From QHWK01 sp035315685 (GTDB lineage Bacteria; Acidobacteriota; Vicinamibacteria; Vicinamibacterales; CAVVIG01), in contig DATFXR010000584.1 of assembly GCA_035315685.1 (NCBI GenBank), positions 1-14,087 of the forward strand: 14,087 nt of DNA. Reading direction: 5' to 3'. Made by a program: the position numbers and the translations under genes. Numbering within the stretch: the first letter of the stretch is position 1; each line of letters begins with the position of its first letter. The notes below the pieces were generated by a model, which was not told the DNA's origin, did not search any database, and worked only from the letters and a program-made list of their open reading frames with translations. Positions 7,601 to 14,087 of the stretch are shown in pieces.

Positions 7601-7793
7601 CTGTCCATTGCAGCGTCACCGGTTGGATCACCGACGCGCCGCTATTGGGTGCGACAAGGGTCGGCGCGGGCGGCGGCGCCTGCGCCGCGGAATTCGCCGC
7701 CGTCAAACCCGCAATGCAGACTGCGATGAGAATGGATCGAGGTGCCAGGAGAATGTGTCGAGCGAGTGGATTACGCCGGTGACCTTCATGCAT
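4602..7793 (-). CDS. Secreted multidomain Ig/fibronectin-like repeat protein
   Basis: A 1063-residue exported protein. The start at 7793 is chosen because GGAGG (7806-7802) lies 8 bases upstream and the product then opens with a basic region and signal peptide, probably cleaved after about residue 39 ('AANSAAQA'). Three fibronectin-III-like domains follow (about 41-147, 152-250, 255-352; each carries 'YFWRVKA', 'YYRVRAV' or 'YFWRVRA' near its end). Next come five related modules of about 95-105 residues, marked by 'PAPVGGATV'-type motifs at about 387, 481, 586, 685 and 788, each followed by 'VPAG' and a Ser/Thr-rich strand. Residues about 862-951 resemble a bacterial Ig domain ('DNVGVTRVDFLVDGT'). 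About 955-1063 resembles a CARDB-like domain ending 'QQITIMD'. There is no LPXTG, transmembrane anchor, enzyme domain or obvious sorting tail. A surface or matrix adhesin or binding scaffold is plausible, but unproven. Confidence 0.85.
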   Translation of the reverse strand: MHEGHRRNPLARHILLAPRSILIAVCIAGLTAANSAAQAPPPAPTLVAPNSGASVIQPVTLQWTAVSDPGGPIGSYSWQVGTTSAFTVVIADGFTDVRNGDPIPTFARLSGLPNGTYFWRVKATQIVGGAIGSIDSPWSAVRTLTITGLGPAPGTPSFTAPANLSQFHALENFDITWTAVPNAQYYLLEADDEPSFSAPQTLTLDPMQFGTKFHAGWGNEIPNVYYRVRAVSVDNVRGLPSATLNVKIVNTAPVAAAPTVQSPVGGATVSVPFMFDWTDTPNPQVSAYDLDVDTDPNFAGSFGVLLVQGVSRSDYVVAHDVPLPPGTYFWRVRARHGAVFGPWSASGSFRVVASPATPPGLDLLWIVPEPGTVEGGASTQARVTLNGPAPVGGATVRIISDLPGVEVPAFVTIPAGSTDATVSPITTVPVGVGITGTLRADYGTGMQMTSFGMVQLLFSMSLSTDSVAGGSAVTGTIALQRPAPAGGIDVTIVSSDTSLAQPPAHVVVPEGQTAASFSIPTATVAAAVPVVFDVGTANDGYHAPQARLTIRPAGSAAPAPSLSTVTLTSPSAVGGTSATGTVTLTGPAPAGGASVQVTGSSSGTQFVNVPAGSQSGSFTVTTADANFSRWVMIQASYGSSDSGLHAAVLRIDPDVPAIPSLFAFGINPTSTTAGGSVLGTVGLVTPAPVGGATISLSSSNPAAQVPASVTIAAGNSATTFTVGTSAVSSFTSATITGSSGASTKQAFLDIAPNPNAGPQLASLTLAGVTSATATGGSSVPATVTLTGPAPSGGASITMATSSTSAQAPPIVTVPAGQTSANFTITTSTVPAKTTISVTATFGNGSQLATLTLLPVTAPDTTPPTASIASPAAGATVSGTVSIQANASDNVGVTRVDFLVDGTVISSDTTSPYSASWNTTGAANGTHSLTVRAFDAANNSTTSAPVSVTVNNGTVTAPALTMSIVPASVRRGQNFTATATVTNNGASAASGYSVRVSFTPSNSMRLQNPSSTTQSVPSVAPGGSQSVAWQMRADNAGTATVTMTLRDASGATVRTVSQQITIMD

Positions 7794-8029
7794 CGGAACG
7801 GCCTCCAAATCGGCGAGAGGTTGCGCTCCGCTGCCGCCACAACAGCGTCGCGTGCCAATGCTGCGGTCGATCACCGATGCGCGCAAGTGAAAACGCGCAT
7901 GAGTCGAGTCGATTTGTTTGAGCGCTATCTCGTTCGATAGATGATCGCAGCACGTGTCCAGCGTCTCGCGCACGTCCTTGTCTGATGCAGATGTTCGCCG
8001 CGGTCAGAAGCGAAGCGCCGCACTGAACG
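7794..8029. other. Divergent intergenic region, no supported gene
   Basis: This stretch separates the leftward Ig-like protein gene from rightward genes and must hold the promoter of the former. I found its ribosome site (7802-7806) but no clear -10/-35 pair on either strand. A small inverted repeat 'ctatc...gatag' (7925-7940) is too weak to name. The open frame on the minus strand through 7925-8113 has no recognisable protein features. If the doubtful small ORF at 8030 is not real, the gap extends to 8193. Confidence 0.5.
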
Positions 8030-8197
8030 ATGAGCGAACACTATGTCCGCGACGCGACCAACCTCGGCGATGCCAGCGGATCGCTGGTGGATCTCGTTTC
8101 GAGCACGGACCACGATCGCCTTTGTGAAGCGATCGGCCAGTGCGCGATGATTGCAGCATGTACTGTTGGCCCAGCGCGAGCGCGTTCAGGCGGATGA
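8030..8197 (+). CDS. Possible small ORF or gene remnant upstream of the small beta-rich protein
   Basis: An ATG at 8030 opens a 55-codon frame, starting 'MSEHYVRDATNLGDAS' and ending at TGA 8195-8197, which overlaps the next ATG (8194) as ATGA. The first 40 or so codons have a high share of G or C at third positions (about three quarters by eye), as expected for real genes here; after about 8150 this bias weakens. That could mean a frameshift or the edge of a decayed gene. There is no clear ribosome site and I do not recognise the sequence. It could equally be a chance frame. Confidence 0.25.
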   Translation: MSEHYVRDATNLGDASGSLVDLVSSTDHDRLCEAIGQCAMIAACTVGPARARSGG

Positions 8198-8640
8198 CGG
8201 TGAACAACGAACCGGTTCCGGATTTCTCAGGGGTGTGGCAGCTGAATCTCGAGAAGAGTACGTTCCGTGGCCCTTCGCCGCGAGAAATCTTGACCAACAT
8301 CGAGCACCGCGAGCCGATGCTGATCCAAACCACGCTCATCGTTGCGGCCGATGGCGGAGAACAGCTGTGGATCTTCACCCTTGACACGAGTGGCAGCGAG
8401 TCAACGAACACGACGACGGCCGGCGAGGTACAGAGTCGGGCCCATTGGAACGGTTCTGAACTGGTCATCGATTCAGTATTGAGAACGCCGGGCCGTACTT
8501 TCCATTTCAGCGACCACTGGTCGCTCTCTCACGATCGTCAGACGCTGAAAATGGCGCATCCCGACGACGATCTTGCCGGACAGGTTGCGATTCTCGAGAA
8601 GGCGTCTCCCGATGCCGCCGCAAGATTCAAGCGTCAGTAG
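8194..8640 (+). CDS. Small beta-rich protein with 'DFSGVWQLN' motif, function unknown
   Basis: A 148-residue protein from ATG 8194. Its core motif 'DFSGVWQLNLEKS' (residues 10-22) and later 'HWSLSHDRQTLKM' (108-120) look like the first and a late strand of a small lipocalin-like beta-barrel. I recall many related proteins in soil bacteria that open with 'F.G.W.LN..KS' and are exported. Here no signal peptide follows the chosen start; an upstream in-frame codon at 8140 would add 18 residues that do not form one either. The N-terminus may therefore have been lost or changed. The ribosome site is weak, and the ATGA overlap with the preceding doubtful ORF might supply coupling. It lies 42 bases before the mutarotase gene, so joint transcription is likely. 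No catalytic residues can be named. Confidence 0.65.
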   Translation: MTVNNEPVPDFSGVWQLNLEKSTFRGPSPREILTNIEHREPMLIQTTLIVAADGGEQLWIFTLDTSGSESTNTTTAGEVQSRAHWNGSELVIDSVLRTPGRTFHFSDHWSLSHDRQTLKMAHPDDDLAGQVAILEKASPDAAARFKRQ

Positions 8641-8682
8641 AGGCTGCGCCCGTCGAACGCGAGGCGCTCCGAGGTGGACGCG

Positions 8683-9012
8683 ATGAGCGAACGCTCCTTC
8701 CCGATTCGAAAGGCGTTCCGAATGAAGGTCCATGCCGGGCATGAGGCGGAGTACGAGCGCCGCCATCGTCCGATCTGGTCCGAACTGGAGGATGTGTTGC
8801 GAGCCCACGGCGTGACGCGCTACTCGATCTTCCTCGATCCGGCCACGCAGGATCTGTTTTCGTACGTCGAGATCGAGGATGAGCAGCGCTGGAACGCCAT
8901 CGCCGGCACCGACGTGTGCCGCCGGTGGTGGCGCTACATGCGCGAGATCATGCCGGCGTCCGGCGACGATTCGCCACTCTCGATCGAACTCAAAGAGGTG
9001 TTCCGACTTTGA
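8683..9012 (+). CDS. rhaM: L-rhamnose mutarotase
   Basis: A 109-residue protein of the RhaM family, which interconverts the alpha and beta anomers of L-rhamnose in the cytoplasm so the sugar can enter catabolism. The match runs the full family length (about 104): 'IRKAFRMKV' (8-16), 'EYERRHRPIWSELE' (23-36), 'RYSIFLDP' (46-53), 'RWNAIAGTDVCRRWWRYM' (69-86) and 'EVFRL' at the end. H28 aligns with the catalytic His22 of the Escherichia coli enzyme, and Y24, Y47, W82 and W83 are at conserved positions. ATG 8683 is preferred over GTG 8674 because GAGGTGG (8671-8677) ends 5 bases before it. No rhamnose isomerase, kinase, aldolase or transporter is in the window; the following aldo/keto reductase is the only possible partner. 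Confidence 0.93.
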   Translation: MSERSFPIRKAFRMKVHAGHEAEYERRHRPIWSELEDVLRAHGVTRYSIFLDPATQDLFSYVEIEDEQRWNAIAGTDVCRRWWRYMREIMPASGDDSPLSIELKEVFRL

Positions 9013-9090
9013 ACGCGGGTCCCGGGCCATGGCGACGGCTGACCAGGCCTGCGGCTTGCGACGGGCCGCCGAACGATCTACCGTCGACCG

Positions 9091-10089
9091 ATGACATCGA
9101 CAATGCAACACGGGACCCGTCGACTGGGCTCCTCGGGACCTGCCGTCTTCCCGCTGGCGCTCGGATGCATGGGAATGTCCGGCATGTACGGGCCGGCGGA
9201 CGAGACCGAGAGTATCGCCACGATTCACGCCGCCCTCGACGCTGGCGTCACGCTCCTCGACACGGGCGACTACTACGGCGCCGGGCACAATGAGCTGCTC
9301 ATTGGCCGGGCGCTGCGCGACCGTCGCGACAAGGCGCTGGTCTCCGTGAAGTTCGGTGCGCTGCGTTCGCCCGACGGCAGTTGGGTCGGCATGGATACGA
9401 GGCCAGCCGCGGCGAAAAACTTCGTCGCGTACACGCTCACCCGCCTCGGGCTCGATCACGTCGACATCTATCGGCCCGGTCGGCTCGATCCCGGCGTGCC
9501 GATCGAGGAAACCATCGGCGGCCTCGCCGATCTGGTGAAGGCCGGCTACGTGCGCGCGATCGGCTTGTCAGAAGTGGGGCCGGACACGATTCGCCGCGCG
9601 AGTGCCGTTCATCCGATCAGTGATTTGCAGATCGAGTACTCACTGATCAGCCGCGATCCCGAGAAGGCGATCTTCCCGGTCCTCGCCGAACTCGGCATCG
9701 GCGTCACCGCCTACGGCGTGCTGTCCCGGGGGCTGCTCAGCGGGTCTCGGCCGAAGCCGCAGGGTGACCTCCGAACACGCTTGCCGCGGTTCACCGGTGA
9801 GAACCGCGAGCGAAACCAGCGGCTGATCGAAGCGCTTCAGAGACTGGCGGCGGAGAAGCACGTCAGTGCGTCGCAGCTCGCGATTGCGTGGGTGCTTGCG
9901 AAAGGCACGACGATCGTGCCGCTGATCGGTGCGCGCACGCGCGCGCAGCTCGCGGAGTCGCTGGACGCCTTGAAGGTGGCGCTCACGCCGGCCGACATCG
10001 CGCAGATCGAAGCGGCCGTACCCGCCACCGCGGCCGCGGGCAGCCGGTACGACGAACATCAGATGCGGATTCTCGACAGCGAACGCTGA
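9091..10089 (+). CDS. Aldo/keto reductase
   Basis: A 332-residue NAD(P)H-dependent oxidoreductase with the TIM-barrel aldo/keto reductase fold, similar to the AKR13-like group. The opening 'RRLGSSGPAVFPLALGCMGM' is diagnostic. Catalytic residues D57 ('LLDTGDYYG'), Y62 and K87 ('VSVKFG') are present. At the fourth tetrad position the sequence reads 'DIYRPGRLDP' (125-134), so the usual histidine is replaced; I recall this in a known subgroup, so it is not a sign of decay. Cofactor-binding residues are expected in the C-terminal 'PLIGARTRAQLAESL' (277-291). ATG 9091 has no clear ribosome site; ATG 9103 is an alternative. It follows rhaM by 78 bases in the same direction, hinting at action on a deoxysugar or its lactone, but these enzymes are broad in substrate and context is the only clue. 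Confidence 0.9.
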   Translation: MTSTMQHGTRRLGSSGPAVFPLALGCMGMSGMYGPADETESIATIHAALDAGVTLLDTGDYYGAGHNELLIGRALRDRRDKALVSVKFGALRSPDGSWVGMDTRPAAAKNFVAYTLTRLGLDHVDIYRPGRLDPGVPIEETIGGLADLVKAGYVRAIGLSEVGPDTIRRASAVHPISDLQIEYSLISRDPEKAIFPVLAELGIGVTAYGVLSRGLLSGSRPKPQGDLRTRLPRFTGENRERNQRLIEALQRLAAEKHVSASQLAIAWVLAKGTTIVPLIGARTRAQLAESLDALKVALTPADIAQIEAAVPATAAAGSRYDEHQMRILDSER

Positions 10090-10124
10090 CCGCGGAAGGG
10101 CGCGGCCGAACCCCGCAGGTCGGC

Positions 10125-10156
10125 CAGCGGCGGATGTCGGCGAGGGTCCGCCGCTG
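10125..10156 (+). terminator. Hairpin after the aldo/keto reductase gene
   Basis: 'cagcggcgga' (10125-10134) pairs perfectly with 10147-10156 around a 12-base loop, 35 bases past the stop codon and before the next gene's leader. The stem is GC-rich but no T-run follows. It probably marks a transcript end. Confidence 0.45.
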
Positions 10157-10199
10157 CCGTCGACGTCTGATAGAGTTCCGCCTCGCAGGAGTGTTCGTC

Positions 10200-11441
10200 A
10201 TGCGAAGACTCTCGTGGTTGGCTTCATCGGTTGCGGTGCTCGCCGCCGCGTGGTCGGCGACCGCGCCCGCACAGACGCCTGCGTCGGCCGTCACCGTGTT
10301 CGAAGGCGCGCGCGTCATCACCGGCGACGGACGCGCACCGCTCGAAAACGCCTCGTTCATCGTCAGCGGCGGACGCTTCACCCAGGTCGGCAGTGCCGCA
10401 AGCGTCCGGGTGCCCGCGGGTGCGACGCGCGTCAGCCTCGCCGGCAAGACGGTCATGCCGGCGATCGTCGACGTGCACACGCATCTCAGCCAGACGCGCG
10501 ATGCGCTGCTCGACGACCTGCGCCGACGTGCCTACTGGGGCGTGGGCGCCGCGCAGAGTCTCGGTCAGGACACGACGGACGTGTCGTTTCAGGTGCGGGC
10601 CCAGACGCTGCCCGGTCTCGCCCGGTTCTTCACTGCCGGACGCGGCATCACGGCGCCCGAGCCGGGACGCACCACCGCGCCGTACTGGGTGACGACGACG
10701 GCGGAAGCCCGGAAAGCGGTGCAGGAGAATGCGGCGAAGAAGGTCGACATCATCAAGATCTGGGTCGACGATCGCAACGGTACCGTCAAGAAGCTGTCGC
10801 CCGAGCTCTACACCGCGGTCATCGACGAAGCGCACAAGAACAGCCTCCGCGTCATCGCGCACATCTACACGCTCGAGGACGCGAAGGGCACGCTGCGCGC
10901 CGGCCTCGACGCGTTCGCCCACGGCGTGCGTGACAAGGATCTCGACGACGAGTTCGTCGCGCTCGTCAAACAGCATCCAAACCTGGTACTGAACCCGAAC
11001 ATGCCCGATCGCGGCGTCGTCGCTGATATCGGCTGGCTGCAGCCGGCCCTGCCGGCGGCCGAATTCGAGACGCTGCAGAAAGGCAACACGAATCGGCCCG
11101 ACGTCCACGCGTTCTGGAGCATCCAGGCGCGAAACCTGACCAAAATGAACGCCGCCGGCACGCGCATCGTCGTCGGGACCGACGGGAACACGCCGTATGC
11201 GCCGCACGTGGAGATGGAAGACATGGTCGCGGCCGGGATAGCGCCGATGCAGGTCATCGTCGCGGCGACGCGGAACGGCGCGCAATTCCTCAGGATGACC
11301 GACGCGGGCACCATCGATGCCAACAGAAGCGCCGACTTCATCGTGCTCGACGCCAACCCGCTGGACGACATCGCCAACACGCGCAAGATCTCGTCGGTGT
11401 ATCTGCGCGGCGCCGCCGTGGATCGCTCGTCATACAAATGA
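10200..11441 (+). CDS. Secreted amidohydrolase family protein
   Basis: A 413-residue metal-dependent hydrolase of the amidohydrolase superfamily, closest in style to imidazolonepropionase/prolidase-like members. ATG 10200 is chosen because AGGAG (10187-10191) lies 8 bases upstream and a signal peptide follows (residues 1-24, ending 'ATAPA'), so the enzyme is exported. After a small N-terminal beta-sandwich comes the metal motif 'DVHTHL' with H93 and H95, a lysine in 'DIIKIWVDD' (K186) that could be the carboxylated bridging residue, H221 ('VIAHIY'), H241 ('FAHGV') and D328 ('VGTDGN'). These are the expected ligands of a binuclear centre. 'ANRSADFIVLDANPLDDI' (375-392) is the typical C-terminal return to the sandwich. 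The substrate is unknown: a peptide, a cyclic amide or a lactone are all possible. It appears to be transcribed alone. Confidence 0.92.
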   Translation: MRRLSWLASSVAVLAAAWSATAPAQTPASAVTVFEGARVITGDGRAPLENASFIVSGGRFTQVGSAASVRVPAGATRVSLAGKTVMPAIVDVHTHLSQTRDALLDDLRRRAYWGVGAAQSLGQDTTDVSFQVRAQTLPGLARFFTAGRGITAPEPGRTTAPYWVTTTAEARKAVQENAAKKVDIIKIWVDDRNGTVKKLSPELYTAVIDEAHKNSLRVIAHIYTLEDAKGTLRAGLDAFAHGVRDKDLDDEFVALVKQHPNLVLNPNMPDRGVVADIGWLQPALPAAEFETLQKGNTNRPDVHAFWSIQARNLTKMNAAGTRIVVGTDGNTPYAPHVEMEDMVAAGIAPMQVIVAATRNGAQFLRMTDAGTIDANRSADFIVLDANPLDDIANTRKISSVYLRGAAVDRSSYK

Positions 11442-11476
11442 CGCTCGGCTCGCCTGAGCGTTACACCAGCGAGCCG
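11442..11476 (+). terminator. Overlapping alternative hairpins after the amidohydrolase gene
   Basis: 'cggctcgc' (11446-11453) pairs with 'gcgagccg' (11469-11476). The overlapping 'cgctc' (11442-11446) can instead pair with 'gagcg' (11456-11460), which is followed by 'ttacacc'. Both begin right after the stop codon. They are most simply a transcript end; the rest of the gap to 11655 shows only GC-rich sequence and the next ribosome site. Confidence 0.4.
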
Positions 11477-11655
11477 CGCCCGCCGCCGTTCCTTCGCCGC
11501 GTTGAAAGCGTTCGCCCCGATCTGCCCTACCCGTACGTGCGTGACCGGTCAACCAGTTCGGATCGGTAACCCGGCCACCCAAACCCTCGGGCCCGCCCGG
11601 GCTCATCTCAGCGTGGGACAACCCAGCGTGCTTCGACAACGCGGAAAGGGTGCGT

Positions 11656-13362
11656 ATGAACGGACGATGGAGATCGCGTCGGACACTCGCGACGCTCGTG
11701 ATCACAGGCAGCATCTACAGCGCTGTCCTCACCTGCGCCGCGCTCAGCGGACAGGCGGACGGTGACGGCGGCGTCGACAACCAGGGCGGCGGATCGCAGT
11801 TCCTGCTGAAGGGCGTTCGGCCGACGCGTCCCTCGACGATCGGGCTCTTCATCCGTGACAACGACGCCGCGATCGTGCTCGGCAAGGCGCTTTTCTGGGA
11901 CACGCAGGCCGGCAGCGATGGCCGGCAGGCGTGCGCAAGCTGTCACTTCAACGCCGGCAGCGACAATCGCAGCACCAACGTGCTGAATGCCGGCCACAAC
12001 GGACGATTTGACGTCTCCGCCGGCGGCCATGCCGGCCCGAACACGACGATGACCGCCGACGATTTCCCGTTCCACCGGCTCGCCGACGGCAACGACAACG
12101 CCTCGACGGTGACCTTCGACACCGACGACGTGTACGGTTCGCAGGGCGTCTTCCTCCGCAGCTTCAACTTCGTCGGCGGGACTGCGATCGACAACTGCAC
12201 CGATCAGCCCGACGCCGTGTTCAACGTCGACGGACACAACGTGCGCCGCGTCACAGGCCGTCAGGCGTCGACCACGATCAACGCCGCGTTCAACTTCCGC
12301 AATTTCTGGGACGGCCGCGCACGCGAGTTCTTCAACGGCGTGAACCCGGGCGGACAGACCGATCCCAGCGCGCGCATCTACCGCACCATCAACGGCGTGC
12401 TCACGCCCGTCGCGGTGCTCATCGATCACGGCAGCGCGGCGTCGCAGGCCACCGGCCCGACGCTGAACGGCACGGAGATGTCGTGCGACGGCCGCACCTG
12501 GCCCAATGTCGGCCGGAAACTGCTCCTGCTCACGCCGCTCGCCGATCAGGAGGTGAGCACGACCGACAGCGTGCTGGGTAGCATCGTGGGCCCCGATGGC
12601 AAGGGACTGACGACCTCCTACGCGGCGCTGATCAGGACGGCATTTCAGCCGGACCTCTGGGAGAGCAACGCCACGGTCTCGATCGGCGGGACGGAGTTCT
12701 CGCAGATGGAAGCGAACTTCTCGCTCTTCTGGGGGCTGGCGATTCAAGCCTACGAATCGACGCTGATCTCGGACGACGCGCCAATCGATCGGTACCTCTC
12801 GGGCTCGCCCGCCGCGCTGTCGGACGACGCGATCGCCGGCCTTGCGCTCTTCCAGGGGCAGGCCCGCTGCGTGCAGTGCCACAACGGTCCCACTCTCTCG
12901 GAGGCAATCAAATCGGGTGGACACTCGTTCGTGAACATCGGCGTCCGCCCGACGTCCGAAGACACCGGGGACGTCGTGCAGACCGGACAGGGCCGCTTCA
13001 AGGTCCCGACGCTTCGCAACGTCGAGCTGCTTGGTCCGTACTACCACAATGGAGGCCAGGCGACGCTGCGGCAGGTGATCGACTTCTACAACCGCGGCGG
13101 CGACTTCCCCGACGGCAACACCGATTCACAGATTCGCCCGCTCGGCCTGAGCGAGGCGCAGAAGCATTCGCTCGTGTCGTTCCTGCTCTCGCTGACCGAC
13201 GACCGCGTGCGCTACCAGCAGGCGCCGTTCGATCACCCCGCGCTCTGCCTGCCGGGCGCGACCGGCGACGGTGTGGCCGGCTCGTGCCTCGTGGCGATTG
13301 GCGCGGCAGGCTCGGCGACGCCGATCGGCACGTTCCTTGGACTGGACCCGTACCAGAAATAG
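11656..13362 (+). CDS. Di-heme cytochrome c peroxidase / MauG family protein with a long inter-heme region
   Basis: A 568-residue exported protein of the bacterial di-heme peroxidase family, which reduces hydrogen peroxide or carries out MauG-like oxidations in the periplasm. ATG 11656 is preferred over GTG 11650 because AAGGG (11646-11650) ends 5 bases before it. A signal peptide covers about residues 1-34. The two covalent heme sites are 'CASCH' (93-97), after 'LGKALFWDTQAGSDGRQ', and 'CVQCH' (405-409). Family motifs include 'INAAFNFRNFWDGRA' (208-222) and 'VPTLRNVELLGPYYHNGG' (450-467). The two heme motifs are 312 residues apart, against roughly 145-150 in classical CcpA-type enzymes, so there is a large insertion in the first half. 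The four extra cysteines outside the heme sites in the mature part (181, 277, 531, 544) could form disulfides. It stands alone and is convergent with the next gene. Confidence 0.9.
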   Translation: MNGRWRSRRTLATLVITGSIYSAVLTCAALSGQADGDGGVDNQGGGSQFLLKGVRPTRPSTIGLFIRDNDAAIVLGKALFWDTQAGSDGRQACASCHFNAGSDNRSTNVLNAGHNGRFDVSAGGHAGPNTTMTADDFPFHRLADGNDNASTVTFDTDDVYGSQGVFLRSFNFVGGTAIDNCTDQPDAVFNVDGHNVRRVTGRQASTTINAAFNFRNFWDGRAREFFNGVNPGGQTDPSARIYRTINGVLTPVAVLIDHGSAASQATGPTLNGTEMSCDGRTWPNVGRKLLLLTPLADQEVSTTDSVLGSIVGPDGKGLTTSYAALIRTAFQPDLWESNATVSIGGTEFSQMEANFSLFWGLAIQAYESTLISDDAPIDRYLSGSPAALSDDAIAGLALFQGQARCVQCHNGPTLSEAIKSGGHSFVNIGVRPTSEDTGDVVQTGQGRFKVPTLRNVELLGPYYHNGGQATLRQVIDFYNRGGDFPDGNTDSQIRPLGLSEAQKHSLVSFLLSLTDDRVRYQQAPFDHPALCLPGATGDGVAGSCLVAIGAAGSATPIGTFLGLDPYQK

Positions 13363-13377
13363 GATGGCCTGAACCGT

Positions 13378-13410
13378 TTCGCAGGGGCGGCCCGCCGCCG
13401 TCCCTGCGAA
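13378..13410. terminator. Bidirectional terminator-like hairpin between convergent genes
   Basis: Arms 13378-13390 ('ttcgcaggggcgg') and 13398-13410 pair over all 13 positions with one G-T wobble, around a 7-base loop. It lies 15 bases past the peroxidase stop and 37 bases past the stop of the opposing gene, and both stem ends carry an A/T pair run of two. There is no long T-tract, so Rho-independent termination is probable rather than certain. Confidence 0.6.
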
Positions 13411-13447
13411 CGATGCAAGACACCCGGGCTGGGCGTCGACGAGACCG

Positions 13448-14087
13448 TTAGTGGGTGGTGGCTCTCGGCGCCCCTTGGCCCACCGCCGCCTTCAACTCCT
13501 CGAGGGTCGCCACTCGAGGCCCGTGCAGCGCGGCAATCTGACGCACATCCAGATTGAGCTTCTGAATGTTATCGTAGAGGTTGACCGCGAACGGACTTGG
13601 CGTCGCCGGCGGCGCCTGGTTCGGTGCGAGCGGCGCCCAGGCGTCCACCTCCATCAGGATCTTTTCCTTCGGGAGATAGATCATCGCGAACGCGTCGTTG
13701 TGACCGTTGCCCGCGATCGGATAGACCTCGATCGCGCGGCTGCCGTCGGTGATGACGTGCTTGTCGGTGAACGTCTCGAACGTCGCCGGCTTGTTCGCCT
13801 GCGCCAGCCTGTCGGGATTGATGGTGTGCGGCGTCGTCCACGCCCTCTCGTAATACGGCTTGTTCAGGTCGTGAGTGACGATGGTCGCACCCTCGGCCAC
13901 ATACGTGCGGAGTCCGCCGGAGTGATCGAAATGGGCGTGAGTGTTGATCACCGATTTGATCGGCTTGTTCGGAATGGTCTCCTTGATCTTGGCGATCACC
14001 GCCGTCGAGCGCGCCTCGTCCAGCGGTCCCTCGACGACGACGATGTGATCTTTCTGATCGATGGCGACGCTGTGATGGCTGCCGCCC
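13448..14087 (-). CDS. Metallo-beta-lactamase-fold hydrolase, C-terminal part
   Basis: The frame stays open to the right edge, so the start lies outside; 212 residues are visible. An apparent start at 13999 is an internal valine codon, not a start. The metal motif 'NTHAHFDHSGGL' gives H50, H52, D54 and H55 (visible numbering), with H129 in 'AGNGHNDAF', D148 in 'LMEVDAW' and H188 in 'ALHGP' as the remaining expected zinc ligands. This is the complete binuclear set of the superfamily. The Ala/Pro-rich segment after D148 ('WAPLAPNQAPPATPSPF') and the 'HNDAF' context are what I recall from exported acidobacterial members; the signal peptide would be off the window. The substrate is not known and there is no basis for calling it an antibiotic-resistance enzyme. 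It is convergent with the peroxidase gene across an 85-base gap. Confidence 0.88.
   Translation of the reverse strand, partial: GGSHHSVAIDQKDHIVVVEGPLDEARSTAVIAKIKETIPNKPIKSVINTHAHFDHSGGLRTYVAEGATIVTHDLNKPYYERAWTTPHTINPDRLAQANKPATFETFTDKHVITDGSRAIEVYPIAGNGHNDAFAMIYLPKEKILMEVDAWAPLAPNQAPPATPSPFAVNLYDNIQKLNLDVRQIAALHGPRVATLEELKAAVGQGAPRATTH

Noticed and set aside
5979..7940. A 653-residue open frame on the plus strand antisense to the Ig-like protein gene
   Set aside because: The product is extremely rich in Arg and Asp with no domain features, as expected from the opposite strand of a GC-rich repetitive gene. The minus-strand frame has a signal peptide, a ribosome site and clear domains.
7925..8113. 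A 62-residue minus-strand frame upstream of the Ig-like protein gene
   Set aside because: It has no ribosome site, no recognisable features and lies opposite a frame with better codon bias.
9091..10089. Aldo/keto reductase as an inactive pseudogene because the catalytic histidine is missing
   Set aside because: The rest of the tetrad and the full length are intact, and I recall the same substitution in a recognised subgroup.
13448..14087. Beta-lactamase (antibiotic resistance) call for the right-edge hydrolase
   Set aside because: Only the general superfamily metal motif is visible. Context and C-terminal sequence do not indicate lactam hydrolysis.

Overview
The window reads as chromosomal DNA of a GC-rich, free-living bacterium. 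The mix of genes (an orphan molybdopterin-binding xanthine-dehydrogenase-type subunit, secreted imidazolonepropionase-like amidohydrolase, long-spaced di-heme peroxidase, secreted metallo-beta-lactamase-fold hydrolase, and a broken member of a secreted family that carries a 'PDGKPDLSG.W' motif) is what I associate with Acidobacteriota, class Vicinamibacteria. That assignment is inference from family content and base composition; no rRNA or marker gene is present.

Layout. 1-634 (+): C-terminal part of a membrane-anchored zinc-ribbon-type protein, followed by a convergent gap (635-824) with a strong palindromic repeat. 825-3272 (-): xanthine dehydrogenase family large subunit. 3361-3681 (-): broken, truncated secreted-protein gene. 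3764-4350 (-): VapBC toxin-antitoxin pair with an ATGA overlap and a palindromic candidate operator. 4396-4584 (-): relic of a second copy of the start region of the xanthine dehydrogenase gene. 4602-7793 (-): 1063-residue secreted multidomain Ig/fibronectin-like protein with five copies of a module marked by 'PAPxGGA'. After a divergent intergenic stretch, 8030-10089 (+) holds a doubtful small ORF, a small beta-rich protein, L-rhamnose mutarotase and an aldo/keto reductase. 10200-11441 (+) is a secreted amidohydrolase and 11656-13362 (+) a periplasmic di-heme peroxidase. 13448-14087 (-) is a metallo-beta-lactamase-fold hydrolase running off the right edge, convergent with the peroxidase across a bidirectional hairpin.

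How the genes work together. I see no single coherent pathway. The mutarotase and aldo/keto reductase could act together in 6-deoxysugar metabolism. The amidohydrolase, peroxidase, Ig-like protein and beta-lactamase-fold hydrolase look like independent exported proteins. The most informative part is 3217-4584, where a duplicated gene start, a decayed gene and a toxin-antitoxin pair lie together: a scar of duplication and deletion. I found no CRISPR array, tRNA, rRNA, transposase gene or recognisable defence or biosynthetic cluster, and I do not claim a new system.
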